Below are positions 35,065 through 44,175 of a stretch of DNA of 64,000 nucleotides, in pieces. Under the pieces are notes generated by a model that saw only the letters and a program-made list of their open reading frames with translations, had not been told where the DNA came from and did no database searches. Source of the DNA: Thermoleophilaceae bacterium. Its GTDB lineage: Bacteria; Actinomycetota; Thermoleophilia; Solirubrobacterales; Thermoleophilaceae. Made by a program: the position numbers and the translations under genes. The first letter of the stretch is position 1, and each line of letters starts with the position of its first letter. The DNA is taken from positions 208,915 through 272,914 of the forward strand of contig JAUJOQ010000005.1 of assembly GCA_030447725.1 (NCBI GenBank), read 5' to 3'.

Positions 35065-35594
35065 CAGCCTTCCTCCTCTTGCTTCGCGGGGGGCGCCGTC
35101 TCGGGGGCGCCGTGGAACTTGAAGAACGTCTCCGACGCGTACCAGGCAAGGAGGTACCAGGGCGCGTCGCCCAGCCGGTCGGGGCCCCGCAGCGCCTGGC
35201 GCACCGATAGCAGCCCGAACCCGAGCGGCACCAGCGTCCGCAGGTCGCCGTGCGGAACGCGCCGCGCTACGGCCCCGTTCAGGGCGCCGCCCGCGTCGCG
35301 GATGACCGCCGCGGGATTCTCCGCGGCGATGGCGCGCCCAGCGGGCACCGTGAGCCCGAGCGCCTCGAGCCGGGCGGTCACGGCCGCCGCGTCGCGTGGG
35401 TCGGAGTGCGCGACGACACTTGCCGCGTGGGGGCGCACCGTGACCTCGGTCACCTCATCGACTGCGTCGAGGGCGCGCGCCACGCGCGCCAGCTCATCGG
35501 CTGCGGAGGGGCCGCGCGCGACGCGGATGCGAAGCCGCCCCGCAACCGCGCTGACCACGCGCGCGGAGCCCAGTGAGACCACCTCGTCGTCCAC
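35064..35594 (-). CDS. HMA-like domain membrane-associated protein
   Basis: A 176-residue protein from GTG 35594. Residues 10-75 have an HMA-like ferredoxin fold pattern (ARVVSAVAGRLRIRVARG; VDEVTEVTVRPHAASVVAHS) but no metal-binding Cys pair. The C-terminal half contains LRTLVPLGFGLLSVRQALRG and PWYLLAWYASETFFKFHG, which suggest one or two membrane-embedded helices. It starts the P1-type ATPase operon. A regulatory or assembly role for the ATPase is inferred from operon position only. Confidence 0.6.
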   Translation of the reverse strand: MDDEVVSLGSARVVSAVAGRLRIRVARGPSAADELARVARALDAVDEVTEVTVRPHAASVVAHSDPRDAAAVTARLEALGLTVPAGRAIAAENPAAVIRDAGGALNGAVARRVPHGDLRTLVPLGFGLLSVRQALRGPDRLGDAPWYLLAWYASETFFKFHGAPETAPPAKQEEEG

Positions 35595-35687
35595 GACGGC
35601 CAGTGTAGGCAACCACGCCGAGCACGTCACGCGAGGTGGCGCACTCGAAGCCGCCGTGTGCGAACGCGGCGGGGTGGGTATGCGTCG

Positions 35688-37199
35688 GTGACAGTGTCCC
35701 TGCGCGGCTCGGAGAGCATCTGGCTGGCGACCGCCGACGGCGCAGGGTTCCCGACGCTCGACCGCGACGTGGAGGTGGACGTGGCGATCGTCGGTGGCGG
35801 CATCGCCGGGGCCACGACCGCATTGCTGCTCAAGCGCCTCGGCGTGAGGGTCGCGGTCCTGGAGCGCGAGACCGTCGCCGCAGGCGCCACCGGGTACACG
35901 ACCGCGAAGATCACGGCGCTGCAGAGCACACGCCTGTCGGACATCCGCTCCAATAACGGCGCCGACGCCGCCGCGGCCTACGCCCGCGCCACACTCGACG
36001 CCATCGCGCGCATCGACGCGCTCGTGCAGCAGGAGGGCATCGAGTGCGACTTCGAGCGCCGCGACGCCTTCACCTACGCCGGCGACCAGCAGGAGGTCGC
36101 AAGCGTCGAGCAGGAGGCCGCTGCGGCGCAGGAGGCCGGGCTGCCGGTCGAGTTGACCACGGAGACCGGTCTGCCGTGGGAGGTTCCCGCGGCAGTGCGG
36201 CTCGCCGGCCAGGCGCAGTTCCAGCCGGTTCTGTACACGCGCGGCCTCGCCCAGCGCGTCGACGGCGACGGATCGCACGTCTTCGAGCGCACGCACGTGA
36301 CGGGCGTCGACATGGGAGCGCCCTGCCGGGTCGAGACCGCCGGCGGCGGGACGATCACCGCCGAGCGCGTCGTGGTCGCGACGAACTACCCGCTGCTCGA
36401 TCGGGGCCTGTTCTTCGCGCGCCTGGAGGCCACGCGCTCGTACTGCATCGCGCTCCCGGTCCGTGGCGACGTGCCGGAGGGAATGCTCATCACTGCGGGC
36501 CAGCCGACGCGCTCGCTGCGCACCTTCCGCGACCACCTCATCGTCGGCGGTGAGGGCCACCAGACGGGCGCCGCCGACGCCCAACCCGAGCGCTACGAGG
36601 CGCTTGTGGAGTTCGCACGCCGCCACTTCGACGTCGGCCCCGAGGCTCCGTACCGGTGGTCCACCCAGGACGGCATGCCCGTGGACTCGCTGCCCTACAT
36701 CGGCCCGTACACACCCGGATCCAAGCGCCTGTACGTCGCGGCGGGATTCATGAAGTGGGGCATGACGAACGCGACCATCGCCGCGACGCTGCTCACCGAC
36801 CTGATGACCGACCGCGACAACCCGTACGCCGCCCGCTTCGATCCCAACCGGGTCTCGCTCCGCGGTCTGCCCAAGACGGCGAAGCTCAACCTCCATGCCG
36901 GCCGGGAGTTCTTCGGCGCGCGCGCGACGCCCGCCGAGGCGTCCTCGTCGGCGGAGGTGCCCGTCGGAGAGGCGCGCGTCGTGCGCTCGGGCGCCGGGAA
37001 GGTCGGCGTCTTCCGCGACGAGGACGGCGGCGTGCACGGCGTCTCGCTGCGCTGCACGCACCTCGGCTGCCTCGTGCGCTTCAACGACGCCGAGCGCTCG
37101 TGGGACTGCCCGTGCCACGGCTCGCGCTTCGACATCGACGGCGCCGTGCTAGCGGGGCCGGCGACCAAGCCGCTCGAGCCGCGCGACGCGGAGCGGTAA
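35688..37199 (+). CDS. FAD-dependent oxidoreductase with C-terminal Rieske [2Fe-2S] domain
   Basis: A 503-residue two-domain protein. The DAO-type FAD domain has VDVAIVGGGIAGATTALLLK (about residues 31-50) and ends near FMKWGMTNATIAATLLTDLM. The C-terminal Rieske domain contains CTHLGCLVRF and CPCHGSRFD, the two Cys-His pairs for the cluster, and ends DGAVLAGPATKPLEP. Members of this fused family are predicted soluble oxidoreductases of unknown substrate. GTG 35688 is chosen; 35658 is also open. A 45-base remnant of its 3' end lies at 41347-41391. It is divergent from the ATPase operon. Confidence 0.88.
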   Translation: MTVSLRGSESIWLATADGAGFPTLDRDVEVDVAIVGGGIAGATTALLLKRLGVRVAVLERETVAAGATGYTTAKITALQSTRLSDIRSNNGADAAAAYARATLDAIARIDALVQQEGIECDFERRDAFTYAGDQQEVASVEQEAAAAQEAGLPVELTTETGLPWEVPAAVRLAGQAQFQPVLYTRGLAQRVDGDGSHVFERTHVTGVDMGAPCRVETAGGGTITAERVVVATNYPLLDRGLFFARLEATRSYCIALPVRGDVPEGMLITAGQPTRSLRTFRDHLIVGGEGHQTGAADAQPERYEALVEFARRHFDVGPEAPYRWSTQDGMPVDSLPYIGPYTPGSKRLYVAAGFMKWGMTNATIAATLLTDLMTDRDNPYAARFDPNRVSLRGLPKTAKLNLHAGREFFGARATPAEASSSAEVPVGEARVVRSGAGKVGVFRDEDGGVHGVSLRCTHLGCLVRFNDAERSWDCPCHGSRFDIDGAVLAGPATKPLEPRDAER

Positions 37200-37214
37200 C
37201 CGCAGTAGATCACC

Positions 37215-37511
37215 TCAACGGGCTGACCGGCGCAGGCGGCGCGATGTCTCAAGCGCCATCAGGGCCACAACTCCGAGCGGGATCGGCAAACAGCAGCCGC
37301 CGACCCTTACCTGCGTGCGCCCGCGGGAGCGGCCGAAGGCGGTCGGGTAGCCGCCGCGGCCGCGGCGGCCGACGCCGCCGTACGGGTAGCGGCGCGACAC
37401 CGGCCGGCGCCCCGCCGACCCCCAGCCACGGCGGATGCCGCGCCGGGCGGAGCGCCCGGCCAACCGATTGCGGATGAAGTTTCCAAGCAGTATGCGTGCG
37501 ATGAAGTTCAT
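37215..37511 (-). CDS. Arg/Gly-rich small protein with GGCCLPIPLG motif
   Basis: A 98-residue protein from ATG 37511. The N-terminus MNFIARILLGNFIRNRLAGR is amphipathic and basic; the centre is Arg/Gly/Tyr-rich (RRYPYGGVGRRGRGGY); the C-terminus holds TQVRVGGCCLPIPLGVVALM, one hydrophobic helix and an Arg tail. The VR-x-GCC-LP block is shared with the 45-residue peptide at 24673-24810. Family function unknown. It is convergent with the Rieske oxidoreductase (15-base gap). Confidence 0.6.
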   Translation of the reverse strand: MNFIARILLGNFIRNRLAGRSARRGIRRGWGSAGRRPVSRRYPYGGVGRRGRGGYPTAFGRSRGRTQVRVGGCCLPIPLGVVALMALETSRRLRRSAR

Positions 37512-37667
37512 GAGGGCGACTGTGCCCGGATCGCGTGCCCGGTAAGCGCCCGGGCTGCGGAACACTCCCGCGACCGGGCCCTGAGGAGGGCAGCGGCCTC
37601 TCGCCCGCCTCGATCGGCAAGATGTCCACCGTTGTTGTTATTTGGTGAAAAAGAGCTGCGCTCGTCA

Positions 37668-38702
37668 GTGGACGCCGGCGCCCCGGAGCTGCCCTCACGG
37701 CGCAGCGTGATGGCCGGCCCGCTGGTGGCTCTCATCACGCTCGTAGCGGCGCTCGTAGCGACGCAGATGGCGGACGTGCCGTTCCGTGATCCCGACAACG
37801 TCGCCGCGAAGTATCTGGTCCTCGTCGGGTTCTCGGTGTTCCTGCTGGTGTGGATCGACGTCGCAGTCCGTGCGGGCCGCCGGATGGGCACGAGGAGCCC
37901 GTCGCGCGCGGCGATGCGCGCCGTGCGCCGTGAGCGGTGGCACTGGCATCGTGGCGTGGCGGTCGCCAGCGCCCTGATCAGCTTCTACGTGTCCTACCTG
38001 GCGTATCGCAACATCAAGAGCATGGTGCCCCTGCTGCGCCCGGATGACCTCTTCGACCGCGAGCTGGCGGATTTCGATCGCGTTCTGTTCGCCGGCCACG
38101 ACCCCTATGAGCTGACGCACTCCCTGCTGGGCGCGGGGGTGCAGACGCATGTGCTGTCGGCCTTGTACGTGGCGTTCATCGTCTTCCTGCCGCTCTCGCT
38201 GGCCCTCGCGCTGGTGTACTACCGGGACCTGCGGGGCGGGCTGTTCTTCGCGACCGCACTGTCGACCAACTGGCCGCTGGGTGCCGCGACCTACCTGCTG
38301 CTGCCGGCCCTGGGGCCGATCTACGCGACGCCTGGCGAGTTCGCCCACCTGCCCGCGTCGGAGGTCACCCGCCTGCAGCAGATCCTGCTCGACGACCGGC
38401 TCGAGTTCCTGCGCGATCCAGGCGTCGCCGGCTCTGCCCAGCACATCGCGGCGTTCGCCTCCCTGCACGTCTCGATGACCTTCACGGCGGCGGTCGCGGC
38501 GCATCTGCTGGGAGTGGGGCAGCGTCTGCGGATCGTGCTGTGGGTGATGTTCGCCGTGACGCTCGCCAACACGGTCTATCTGGGCTGGCATTACTTCGTG
38601 GACAACATCGCCGGCGTGGCGGTCGCCCTGGCGGCGCTTGCCATCGCCCGCCTGTTGACCGGGTTCGAGGTGGGAAGCCTGCGGAAGTCGGATCCCGCGT
38701 GA
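37668..38702 (+). CDS. PAP2-like integral membrane phosphatase/transferase, copy A
   Basis: About 344 residues from GTG 37668 (an earlier TTG at 37632 is open too; the later start fits alignment with copy B). Six or so hydrophobic helices surround [10 protein letters not shown] (about residue 264) and GWHYFVDNIAGVAVALAALA, the two conserved histidine motifs of the PAP2/AUR1-type lipid phosphatase family that act on phospholipid or inositol-phosphate head groups. The first PAP2 signature (Lys-Arg) is not evident. The stop overlaps the ATG of copy B. A 199-base stretch (37907-38105) is identical to copy B. Confidence 0.8.
   Translation: MDAGAPELPSRRSVMAGPLVALITLVAALVATQMADVPFRDPDNVAAKYLVLVGFSVFLLVWIDVAVRAGRRMGTRSPSRAAMRAVRRERWHWHRGVAVASALISFYVSYLAYRNIKSMVPLLRPDDLFDRELADFDRVLFAGHDPYELTHSLLGAGVQTHVLSALYVAFIVFLPLSLALALVYYRDLRGGLFFATALSTNWPLGAATYLLLPALGPIYATPGEFAHLPASEVTRLQQILLDDRLEFLRDPGVAGSAQHIAAFASLHVSMTFTAAVAAHLLGVGQRLRIVLWVMFAVTLANTVYLGWHYFVDNIAGVAVALAALAIARLLTGFEVGSLRKSDPA
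37907..38105 (+). repeat. 199-bp tract identical between PAP2-like paralogues (with 39004-39202)
   Basis: Bases 37907-38105 and 39004-39202 match at every position by direct comparison, while flanking coding sequence in both directions differs at many sites. The tract encodes the block ending [15 protein letters not shown]. The sharp edges fit recent gene conversion between the tandem copies. Confidence 0.9.
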
Positions 38703-39796
38703 TGTCCGTTCGCGCCGCCGCCGCTGGGCCTCGTCGATCCGGCGAACGCCCTGTGACCGCGCCGGCGGATACGGCCGTCTCAGAAAGGCCCTCGCGGCGC
38801 AGCGTGGCGGCCGGTCCTGTCGTGGCGCTCGTCACGCTGGTCGCGGCGGTGGTGGCGACGCAGGTGGCTGACGTGCCGCTGCGAGACCCCGACGGCGTCG
38901 CGGGCCGGCGCCTGGCTGGTGTCGTGGGCCTGGTGCTCGGGCTGGTGGTCTTAGACGTCGCAGTCCGTGCGTGGCGCCGCACAGAGACGAAGAGGCCGTC
39001 CCTCGCGGCGATGCGCGCCGTGCGCCGTGAGCGGTGGCACTGGCATCGTGGCGTGGCGGTCGCCAGCGCCCTGATCAGCTTCTACGTGTCCTACCTGGCG
39101 TATCGCAACATCAAGAGCATGGTGCCCCTGCTGCGCCCGGATGACCTCTTCGACCGCGAGCTGGCGGATTTCGATCGCGTTCTGTTCGCCGGCCACGACC
39201 CCGCCGCGCTGCTGCACTCGCTGTTGGGCGCGGGGGTGCAGACGCAGCTTCTGTCGCTCGTGTACCTGTTCTATCTCGCGTTCGTGCCGATCTCGCTGGC
39301 CCTCGCGCTGGTGTACTCCCGCAGCCTGCAGGGCGGGCTGTTCTTCACGACCGCACTGTCGATCAACTGGCCGCTGGGCGCCGCAAGCTACCTGCTGCTG
39401 CCGGCGCTCGGACCGATCTACGCGACGCCTGCCGAGTTCGCCGGCCTGCCCACTTCAGGCGCGTCGGTTCTGCAGAGCCTTCTCCTCGACCAGCGGATCG
39501 AGTTTCTCACCGACCCGGCAGTCGCGGGCACGGCTCAGAGCATCGCGGCGTTCGCGTCGCTGCACGTCTCGATGCTCTTCACGGCGGCGGTGGCGGCGCA
39601 CCTGCTGGGGCTGGTGCGGTACGTGCGGATCGCTCTGTGGGTGCTGGTGGCTGTGTCGGCCGTCTCCACGATCTACCTGGGCTGGCACTACGTCGTCGAC
39701 GACATCGCCGGCGTGGCGATCGCGCTGGCGGCGCTGGCGATCGCGCGCGCGCTCACGGGCTTCGACCTGACCGCCACCCGGCAGAGACGAGCTTGA
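38702..39796 (+). CDS. PAP2-like integral membrane phosphatase/transferase, copy B
   Basis: A 364-residue paralogue of the previous gene, starting at an ATG that overlaps its stop (TGATG). The same motifs are present: [10 protein letters not shown] and [20 protein letters not shown]. The first hydrophobic segment and the region after the identical tract differ clearly from copy A (for example [20 protein letters not shown] against [20 protein letters not shown]). Tandem arrangement and coupling suggest a heteromeric or redundant pair. The substrate is unknown. Confidence 0.8.
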   Translation: MSVRAAAAGPRRSGERPVTAPADTAVSERPSRRSVAAGPVVALVTLVAAVVATQVADVPLRDPDGVAGRRLAGVVGLVLGLVVLDVAVRAWRRTETKRPSLAAMRAVRRERWHWHRGVAVASALISFYVSYLAYRNIKSMVPLLRPDDLFDRELADFDRVLFAGHDPAALLHSLLGAGVQTQLLSLVYLFYLAFVPISLALALVYSRSLQGGLFFTTALSINWPLGAASYLLLPALGPIYATPAEFAGLPTSGASVLQSLLLDQRIEFLTDPAVAGTAQSIAAFASLHVSMLFTAAVAAHLLGLVRYVRIALWVLVAVSAVSTIYLGWHYVVDDIAGVAIALAALAIARALTGFDLTATRQRRA

Positions 39797-39831
39797 CCTG
39801 GCCGGCGACCGGTTCCGTTAGCCTCAGGTCC

Positions 39832-41313
39832 ATGAGCGTCGCTGCCCGCCCGCTGTTCGCGTTCGACAGCTCCTATGTTCGCGAGCTTGGGGGCCTGTAC
39901 GAACCATGGCAAGCGGCACCGGCGCCGGCGCCCCGGCTGCTGGCTCTCAACGAGGAGTTGGCCACGCAGCTGGGTGTCGATGCCGACGCGCTGCGAGCCC
40001 CTGACGGTGTCGCCGTCCTCGCCGGCAACGCCACGCCCGACGGGGCGTCGCCGGTGGCGCAGGCCTACGCCGGCCATCAGTTCGGTGCGTTCTCGCCGTC
40101 TCTTGGCGATGGCCGAGCGCTCCTGCTCGGCGAGGTGCTCGACGTCCGCGGGCGCCGTCGCGACCTGCACCTGAAGGGCTCGGGGCGCACGCCGTTCGCG
40201 CGAGGTGGCGATGGGAAGGCAGCCGTCGGGCCGATGCTGCGCGAGTATGCGATCGGCGAGGCGATGCATGCGCTCGGCATCCCCACTTCCCGGGCGCTCG
40301 CTGTGGTGGCGACCGGCGACCAGGTCGCGCGGGAGACGATGCTGCCCGGCGCGGTGCTGACCCGTGTCGCGGCGAGCCATCTCCGCGTCGGCACGTTCCA
40401 GTACGCGGCGGCGCACGCTGACCCGACGCTCGTGCGGCGCCTCGCCGACCACGCGATCGCACGTCACCACCCGCAAGCGGTCGAGGCGGAGAACCCGTAC
40501 CTAGCGTTCTTCGAGGGCGTCGTCGACGCCCAGGCATCGCTGGTCGCTCGCTGGATGCTCGTCGGGTTCATCCACGGCGTCATGAACACCGACAACATGA
40601 CGATCTCCGGCGAGACCATCGACTACGGCCCCTGCGCGTTCATGGATGCCTTCGACCCCTACACCGTGTTCAGCTCGATCGATTACGGCGGCCGCTACGC
40701 ATACGGCAACCAGCCGCACATCGCGCAGTGGAACCTGGGTTGGTTGGCCGAGACACTGCTGCCCCTGTTCCACGTCGAGACGGAGACGGCACTTGCGGCG
40801 GCCAAGGACGTGCTGCAGGCGTTCCCCGGCCGCTATCACGAGTACTGGGGCCACGGGATGCGTGCCAAGTTGGGTCTGGCCGATGGCCAACGAGACGACG
40901 GCGCGCTGATCGACGACCTGCTGGCGCTGCTGCATGCACAGAGGGTTGACTTCACCTCCTGCTTCCGGGCACTGTCATCGTGGGTGCTCGGAGATGCGAC
41001 ACGTGCGCGATCGCTCTTCGCCGAACCCGCCGCCTTCGACGCGTGGTCGGACCGTTGGCGGGCGCAGCTGTCCTCCGAGGCGCATGACCCCCAGGCGATC
41101 GCCGAAGCGATGGACCAGGTCAACCCTGTCTACATCCCGCGCAACCACCAGGTGGAGGAAGCGCTGGCCGCGGCCACCGCCGGCGACCTGGGACCGTTCC
41201 GACGGCTACTCGACGTGCTCGTCCAGCCGTTCGACGAACGCCCCGGTCTCGAGGCATACGCCGAACCGTCCCCGCCGAGCTTCGGGGTCTACCGCACGTT
41301 CTGCGGTACCTAG
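39832..41313 (+). CDS. selO: Protein adenylyltransferase SelO (YdiU family)
   Basis: A 493-residue pseudokinase-fold enzyme from ATG 39832. Characteristic blocks are [60 protein letters not shown], and [20 protein letters not shown]. SelO transfers AMP to Ser, Thr or Tyr of target proteins and is linked to redox stress. The C-terminus is RTFCGT: a Cys stands where eukaryotic SelO has selenocysteine, so unlike grdA and grdB this gene does not need Sec insertion. It follows the PAP2 pair and is a single gene. Confidence 0.93.
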   Translation: MSVAARPLFAFDSSYVRELGGLYEPWQAAPAPAPRLLALNEELATQLGVDADALRAPDGVAVLAGNATPDGASPVAQAYAGHQFGAFSPSLGDGRALLLGEVLDVRGRRRDLHLKGSGRTPFARGGDGKAAVGPMLREYAIGEAMHALGIPTSRALAVVATGDQVARETMLPGAVLTRVAASHLRVGTFQYAAAHADPTLVRRLADHAIARHHPQAVEAENPYLAFFEGVVDAQASLVARWMLVGFIHGVMNTDNMTISGETIDYGPCAFMDAFDPYTVFSSIDYGGRYAYGNQPHIAQWNLGWLAETLLPLFHVETETALAAAKDVLQAFPGRYHEYWGHGMRAKLGLADGQRDDGALIDDLLALLHAQRVDFTSCFRALSSWVLGDATRARSLFAEPAAFDAWSDRWRAQLSSEAHDPQAIAEAMDQVNPVYIPRNHQVEEALAAATAGDLGPFRRLLDVLVQPFDERPGLEAYAEPSPPSFGVYRTFCGT

Positions 41314-41346
41314 CTCCGCGCCGGGGACCGCCGAAGACCTCCAGTG

Positions 41347-41391
41347 TTCGACGTCGACGGCGCCGTGCTCGCGGGGCCGGCGACGAAGCCG
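41347..41391 (+). pseudogene. Remnant of the 3' end of a Rieske oxidoreductase gene
   Basis: These 45 bases match 37128-37172 (end of the Rieske-fused oxidoreductase) with about three mismatches and encode FDVDGAVLAGPATKP against FDIDGAVLAGPATKP. No other part of that gene is present here. The spacer between selO and the metallophosphoesterase gene (41314-41420) holds nothing else. It is a duplication or recombination scar. Confidence 0.75.
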
Positions 41392-41420
41392 TGCGACCCG
41401 GGCAGGGACCGAGTTGGCAG

Positions 41421-43589
41421 TCAGTCGGCAGCAGACAGGCGCCGGCCGGCGAGCAGGCCGCCCGCCGCCATCAGCAGCCCCAGCACCGCCAGCGCCAGGA
41501 GCCCGAGCCCCGTGAAGGGAAGACCGCCGCCGGCCGCCGGCGCGCCCGTGCGTGTGGCGTTCTCGTCGGCCCGATCCGCGTGGCCCGGATCCGCGGCGGG
41601 CGGCTTCGCGTCGTGGGCGGGCGCGGGTGTGGCCTGGGCCGGCTTCTCGGCGGCCGCCCGCGCCCGCGGGTCTTTCAGGAGCAGCTCGACGTTGCGATCC
41701 GTGGGTGCACCCTCCGGCCCCAGCTCGCCGTCGGTGCCCGGCCCCGCCTGCGGGTCGTTGTAGGTCAGCGTGCGGCCTATCGAGGCCAGGCTCATGTCAT
41801 CGAAGCCAGCGGCGTCGCCTCCCGTGGGTGCGGCGACGGGTGAGGCATGGTCGAGCATCGTGCCGAAGATCGACAGCGTGCCGTCGCGGTTGTCCATGAC
41901 CTCGATCAAGCGATGCTGCGGGGGCCAGTCGACCACCGCCGGGCTCTTGATCTCCCAGAAGTCGCCGCCCGTGTCGCTCTTCTTCGGAGTCACGCGGTTC
42001 TCGTGCGAGTGGCCCGCCACGTAGGCGATCACGTTCGGGTGGCGGTGGAAGACCTGCTCCAGCTCGGCGCCGTTGTGGAGCGGCGTGGAGGCGCGCGGGT
42101 CGCGGTCGCACCCGGGATTGAGATCGTGGCCGTGGGAGTCGTCGACCGTGCAGGGAGGCGCCCGCTCGTCCGGTGTGGTGGCGACCAGGCTGCCGGTGGC
42201 GTGGTGGCCGAACACCAGGATCAGCTCGTTGGCCTGCTGGGCTCGATCCAGTTCGCCTGCAAGCCAGCGCCACTGCGGATCGTCGATGTTGCCCCGTGCG
42301 ACGTCCGCGGTGGTGCCCGCGTCGGCGACCGTGTCGAGCACGATGTACCGGACCCCCTGCTTCGGCGCGAACGAGTAATAGGAGGCGGCTCCGTTCGACG
42401 CCTGTAGCTCGTCGGCGTCGATGTAGGCGAAGCCGTGCGCATCCGCCTGCTTGCCGGTGTCGTGCAGCGCCTTGAACTGGCGCTTGTCGACATAACGGCG
42501 GTCGGGGTCCGGGGGCACGAGCATCGCCTTCAGGGGATCGTTCGCCACCCCCTCGAGATAGGCGGGGTCCAGGTTGTCGAGTGGGTTGCCCAGACTCGGA
42601 ATGGGCGCCAGCGGCTTCACGCAGCCGATGCCGACGGCCTCGAAGGCGGCGTTGGGTGCCTCGTTGCCCTGTGCCAGGGAGTCGTGATTGCCGAAGGCCG
42701 CGTAGCTGGGCACCCGCAGGCCCTCGGCCGTGAACGGCTTCTGCGCCCTGTCCATCAGGCCGGTATAGGTGGGCCAGTTGCGTGCTGCGTAGATGCCGAG
42801 CGGCTCCTCGGGGTCGTAGAAGACCGGCGACTTGAAGTAGTCGTCGTAGTCCTGCACGCCGGTGTAGTTGGGCGCCTCCGCCGGGTCGAGGGCTCCCGCC
42901 GTGACCTGGCTCTGGCAGAACGCGTCGTAGTCGTTCTCCACGTCCCGGCTGCCGCTGTTGGGGTCAAGCGTTCCGCCTTCGAGCAGACGGACGACCCATT
43001 CCGTCTCGTTGAACTGTGCGTTGTCGGCCTGGTCTCCGGTGAGCACCGCGTTGAGCATCCGCGCCCGGCTTCCGTCGCCCTGGGTGACGGGACTGTCGAG
43101 GAAACGGTTCACCTGGCGGATCGTGTACTCCACCTGATGCGCCACCAGCGCCTCCTGGGGGCGCCATGCGGAGCCCGCTACCGATTCGATCGCGTCGTCC
43201 AGGAACTCGACTCGCGCGGGCGATTCCTCATCGGAAAGCTGGAAGTCGGTGAGCTGCGCCATGTAGAGGAGCGACCGGCGGCGCTGCGCACGCCCCATCC
43301 TGGCCCTCGTGAGGTCCTCCCGCACGACATGGCCCTCCCCCGGGCCGAGCCGCAGGAAGGAGAAAGTCTCCCGCGGGTCGTTGCCGATGATCGTCTGCTC
43401 GAGCGTCGACTCGCCCGCGGTTTCGGGGGCCTGGGCGGCAGTGGCCGGCTTCTTCGCCGACGCGGCGGGACGCGCCGGGTGGGCGTAAGAGCTGCCGGCC
43501 GCAGCCGCAACCACAGCCAGGCACACGACGACGATGGCGAGCACCCGCGCTCGCCTCGGCGTTGCTCCCATTGATGCGTACATGTCCAC
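41421..43589 (-). CDS. Secreted metallophosphoesterase with LPxTG-type wall anchor
   Basis: A 722-residue protein of the actinobacterial TIGR03767-like metallophosphoesterase type. An N-terminal signal peptide (VLAIVVVCLAVVAAAAGSSY) is followed by metal-site motifs AQLTDFQLSDEES, LTGDQADNAQFNE, SYAAFGNHDSLAQ, LILVFGHHATGSL and AYVAGHSHENRV, in the normal order. The C-terminus ends with a Pro/Ala-rich linker, LPFTG, a hydrophobic helix and GRRLSAAD, which is a sortase substrate signal. It is predicted to be attached to the cell wall; the phosphoester substrate is unknown. No sortase gene is nearby. Confidence 0.85.
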   Translation of the reverse strand: MDMYASMGATPRRARVLAIVVVCLAVVAAAAGSSYAHPARPAASAKKPATAAQAPETAGESTLEQTIIGNDPRETFSFLRLGPGEGHVVREDLTRARMGRAQRRRSLLYMAQLTDFQLSDEESPARVEFLDDAIESVAGSAWRPQEALVAHQVEYTIRQVNRFLDSPVTQGDGSRARMLNAVLTGDQADNAQFNETEWVVRLLEGGTLDPNSGSRDVENDYDAFCQSQVTAGALDPAEAPNYTGVQDYDDYFKSPVFYDPEEPLGIYAARNWPTYTGLMDRAQKPFTAEGLRVPSYAAFGNHDSLAQGNEAPNAAFEAVGIGCVKPLAPIPSLGNPLDNLDPAYLEGVANDPLKAMLVPPDPDRRYVDKRQFKALHDTGKQADAHGFAYIDADELQASNGAASYYSFAPKQGVRYIVLDTVADAGTTADVARGNIDDPQWRWLAGELDRAQQANELILVFGHHATGSLVATTPDERAPPCTVDDSHGHDLNPGCDRDPRASTPLHNGAELEQVFHRHPNVIAYVAGHSHENRVTPKKSDTGGDFWEIKSPAVVDWPPQHRLIEVMDNRDGTLSIFGTMLDHASPVAAPTGGDAAGFDDMSLASIGRTLTYNDPQAGPGTDGELGPEGAPTDRNVELLLKDPRARAAAEKPAQATPAPAHDAKPPAADPGHADRADENATRTGAPAAGGGLPFTGLGLLALAVLGLLMAAGGLLAGRRLSAAD

Positions 43590-43695
43590 GCTGGCGGCAA
43601 AGGTACCAGCGGGCAGGTCGGTGCCGCGCCGGCTGGCGGCTCACATCTCTCTCGCGGATTTGACGCCCTTCAGCTAGCGACCGAGGTCGATCGCC

Positions 43696-44169
43696 CTAAG
43701 CGCCGTCCGTCTCGGGCTTGCTCTCGCGCATGCCCTTGACCGCCGCGGAGATCTCCTCGGCTTCCAATACGTCGGCCATCACCCCGACCTGGTCTTCCCA
43801 GACCTCGTCGCTGATCTGGCTCCGAAAATCCTCCTCGAGCACGTGATACACGGAGAGGCCCAACTGGACCTCGGCCAACGCGCCTGCATAGGTCGGATCG
43901 CCGAGCACGACTGTCTCGGCGGCGATCTCAGAGCTCTCGGCATCCGGCGCGCCCAGGACCACGAGCAGTTGCTCGGGCCCGTGCTCGTCGGCGAGACGCT
44001 TGATCGTTTCCTGGCTATTCAGGTCCATGGCCCCCGAGGCAGTTCAGACGAAGCACTCCGTTGACGCGAAGGTCACGTTCCCGCCCGCGCTCTTCACACA
44101 TGCCGCTATCGCGGGCCCCGCGATCCCGTCGCGCTCACCGAGCACGATGATCTGCTTGCCATCGAACAT
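43696..44169 (-). CDS. grdA: Glycine/sarcosine/betaine reductase selenoprotein A, Sec at in-frame TGA
   Basis: From ATG 44169 the protein reads MFDGKQIIVLGERDGIAGPA, then STECFV, then TGA (44046-44044), then TASGAMDLNSQ, and on to the stop at 43696: 157 residues with selenocysteine at position 42. ECFV-U-TA-GAMDL is the signature of GrdA, and downstream LLVVLGAPDAESSEIAAETV and VQLGLSVYHVLEED match the family end to end. GrdA accepts a carboxymethyl group on its selenol from protein B and delivers it to protein C. A caller that treats TGA as stop sees only 43696-44028. The gene starts six bases after trx and is last in the operon. Confidence 0.93.
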
Positions 44170-44175
44170 AGGGTT

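Noticed and set aside
35595..37118. Minus-strand extension of the HMA-like gene across the Rieske gene
   Set aside because: It is antisense to a clearly coding gene and is shadow sequence; GTG 35594 is the plausible start.
39832..41313. SelO as a third selenoprotein
   Set aside because: The C-terminus is FCGT followed by a TAG; a Cys codon is used and there is no in-frame TGA with downstream homology.
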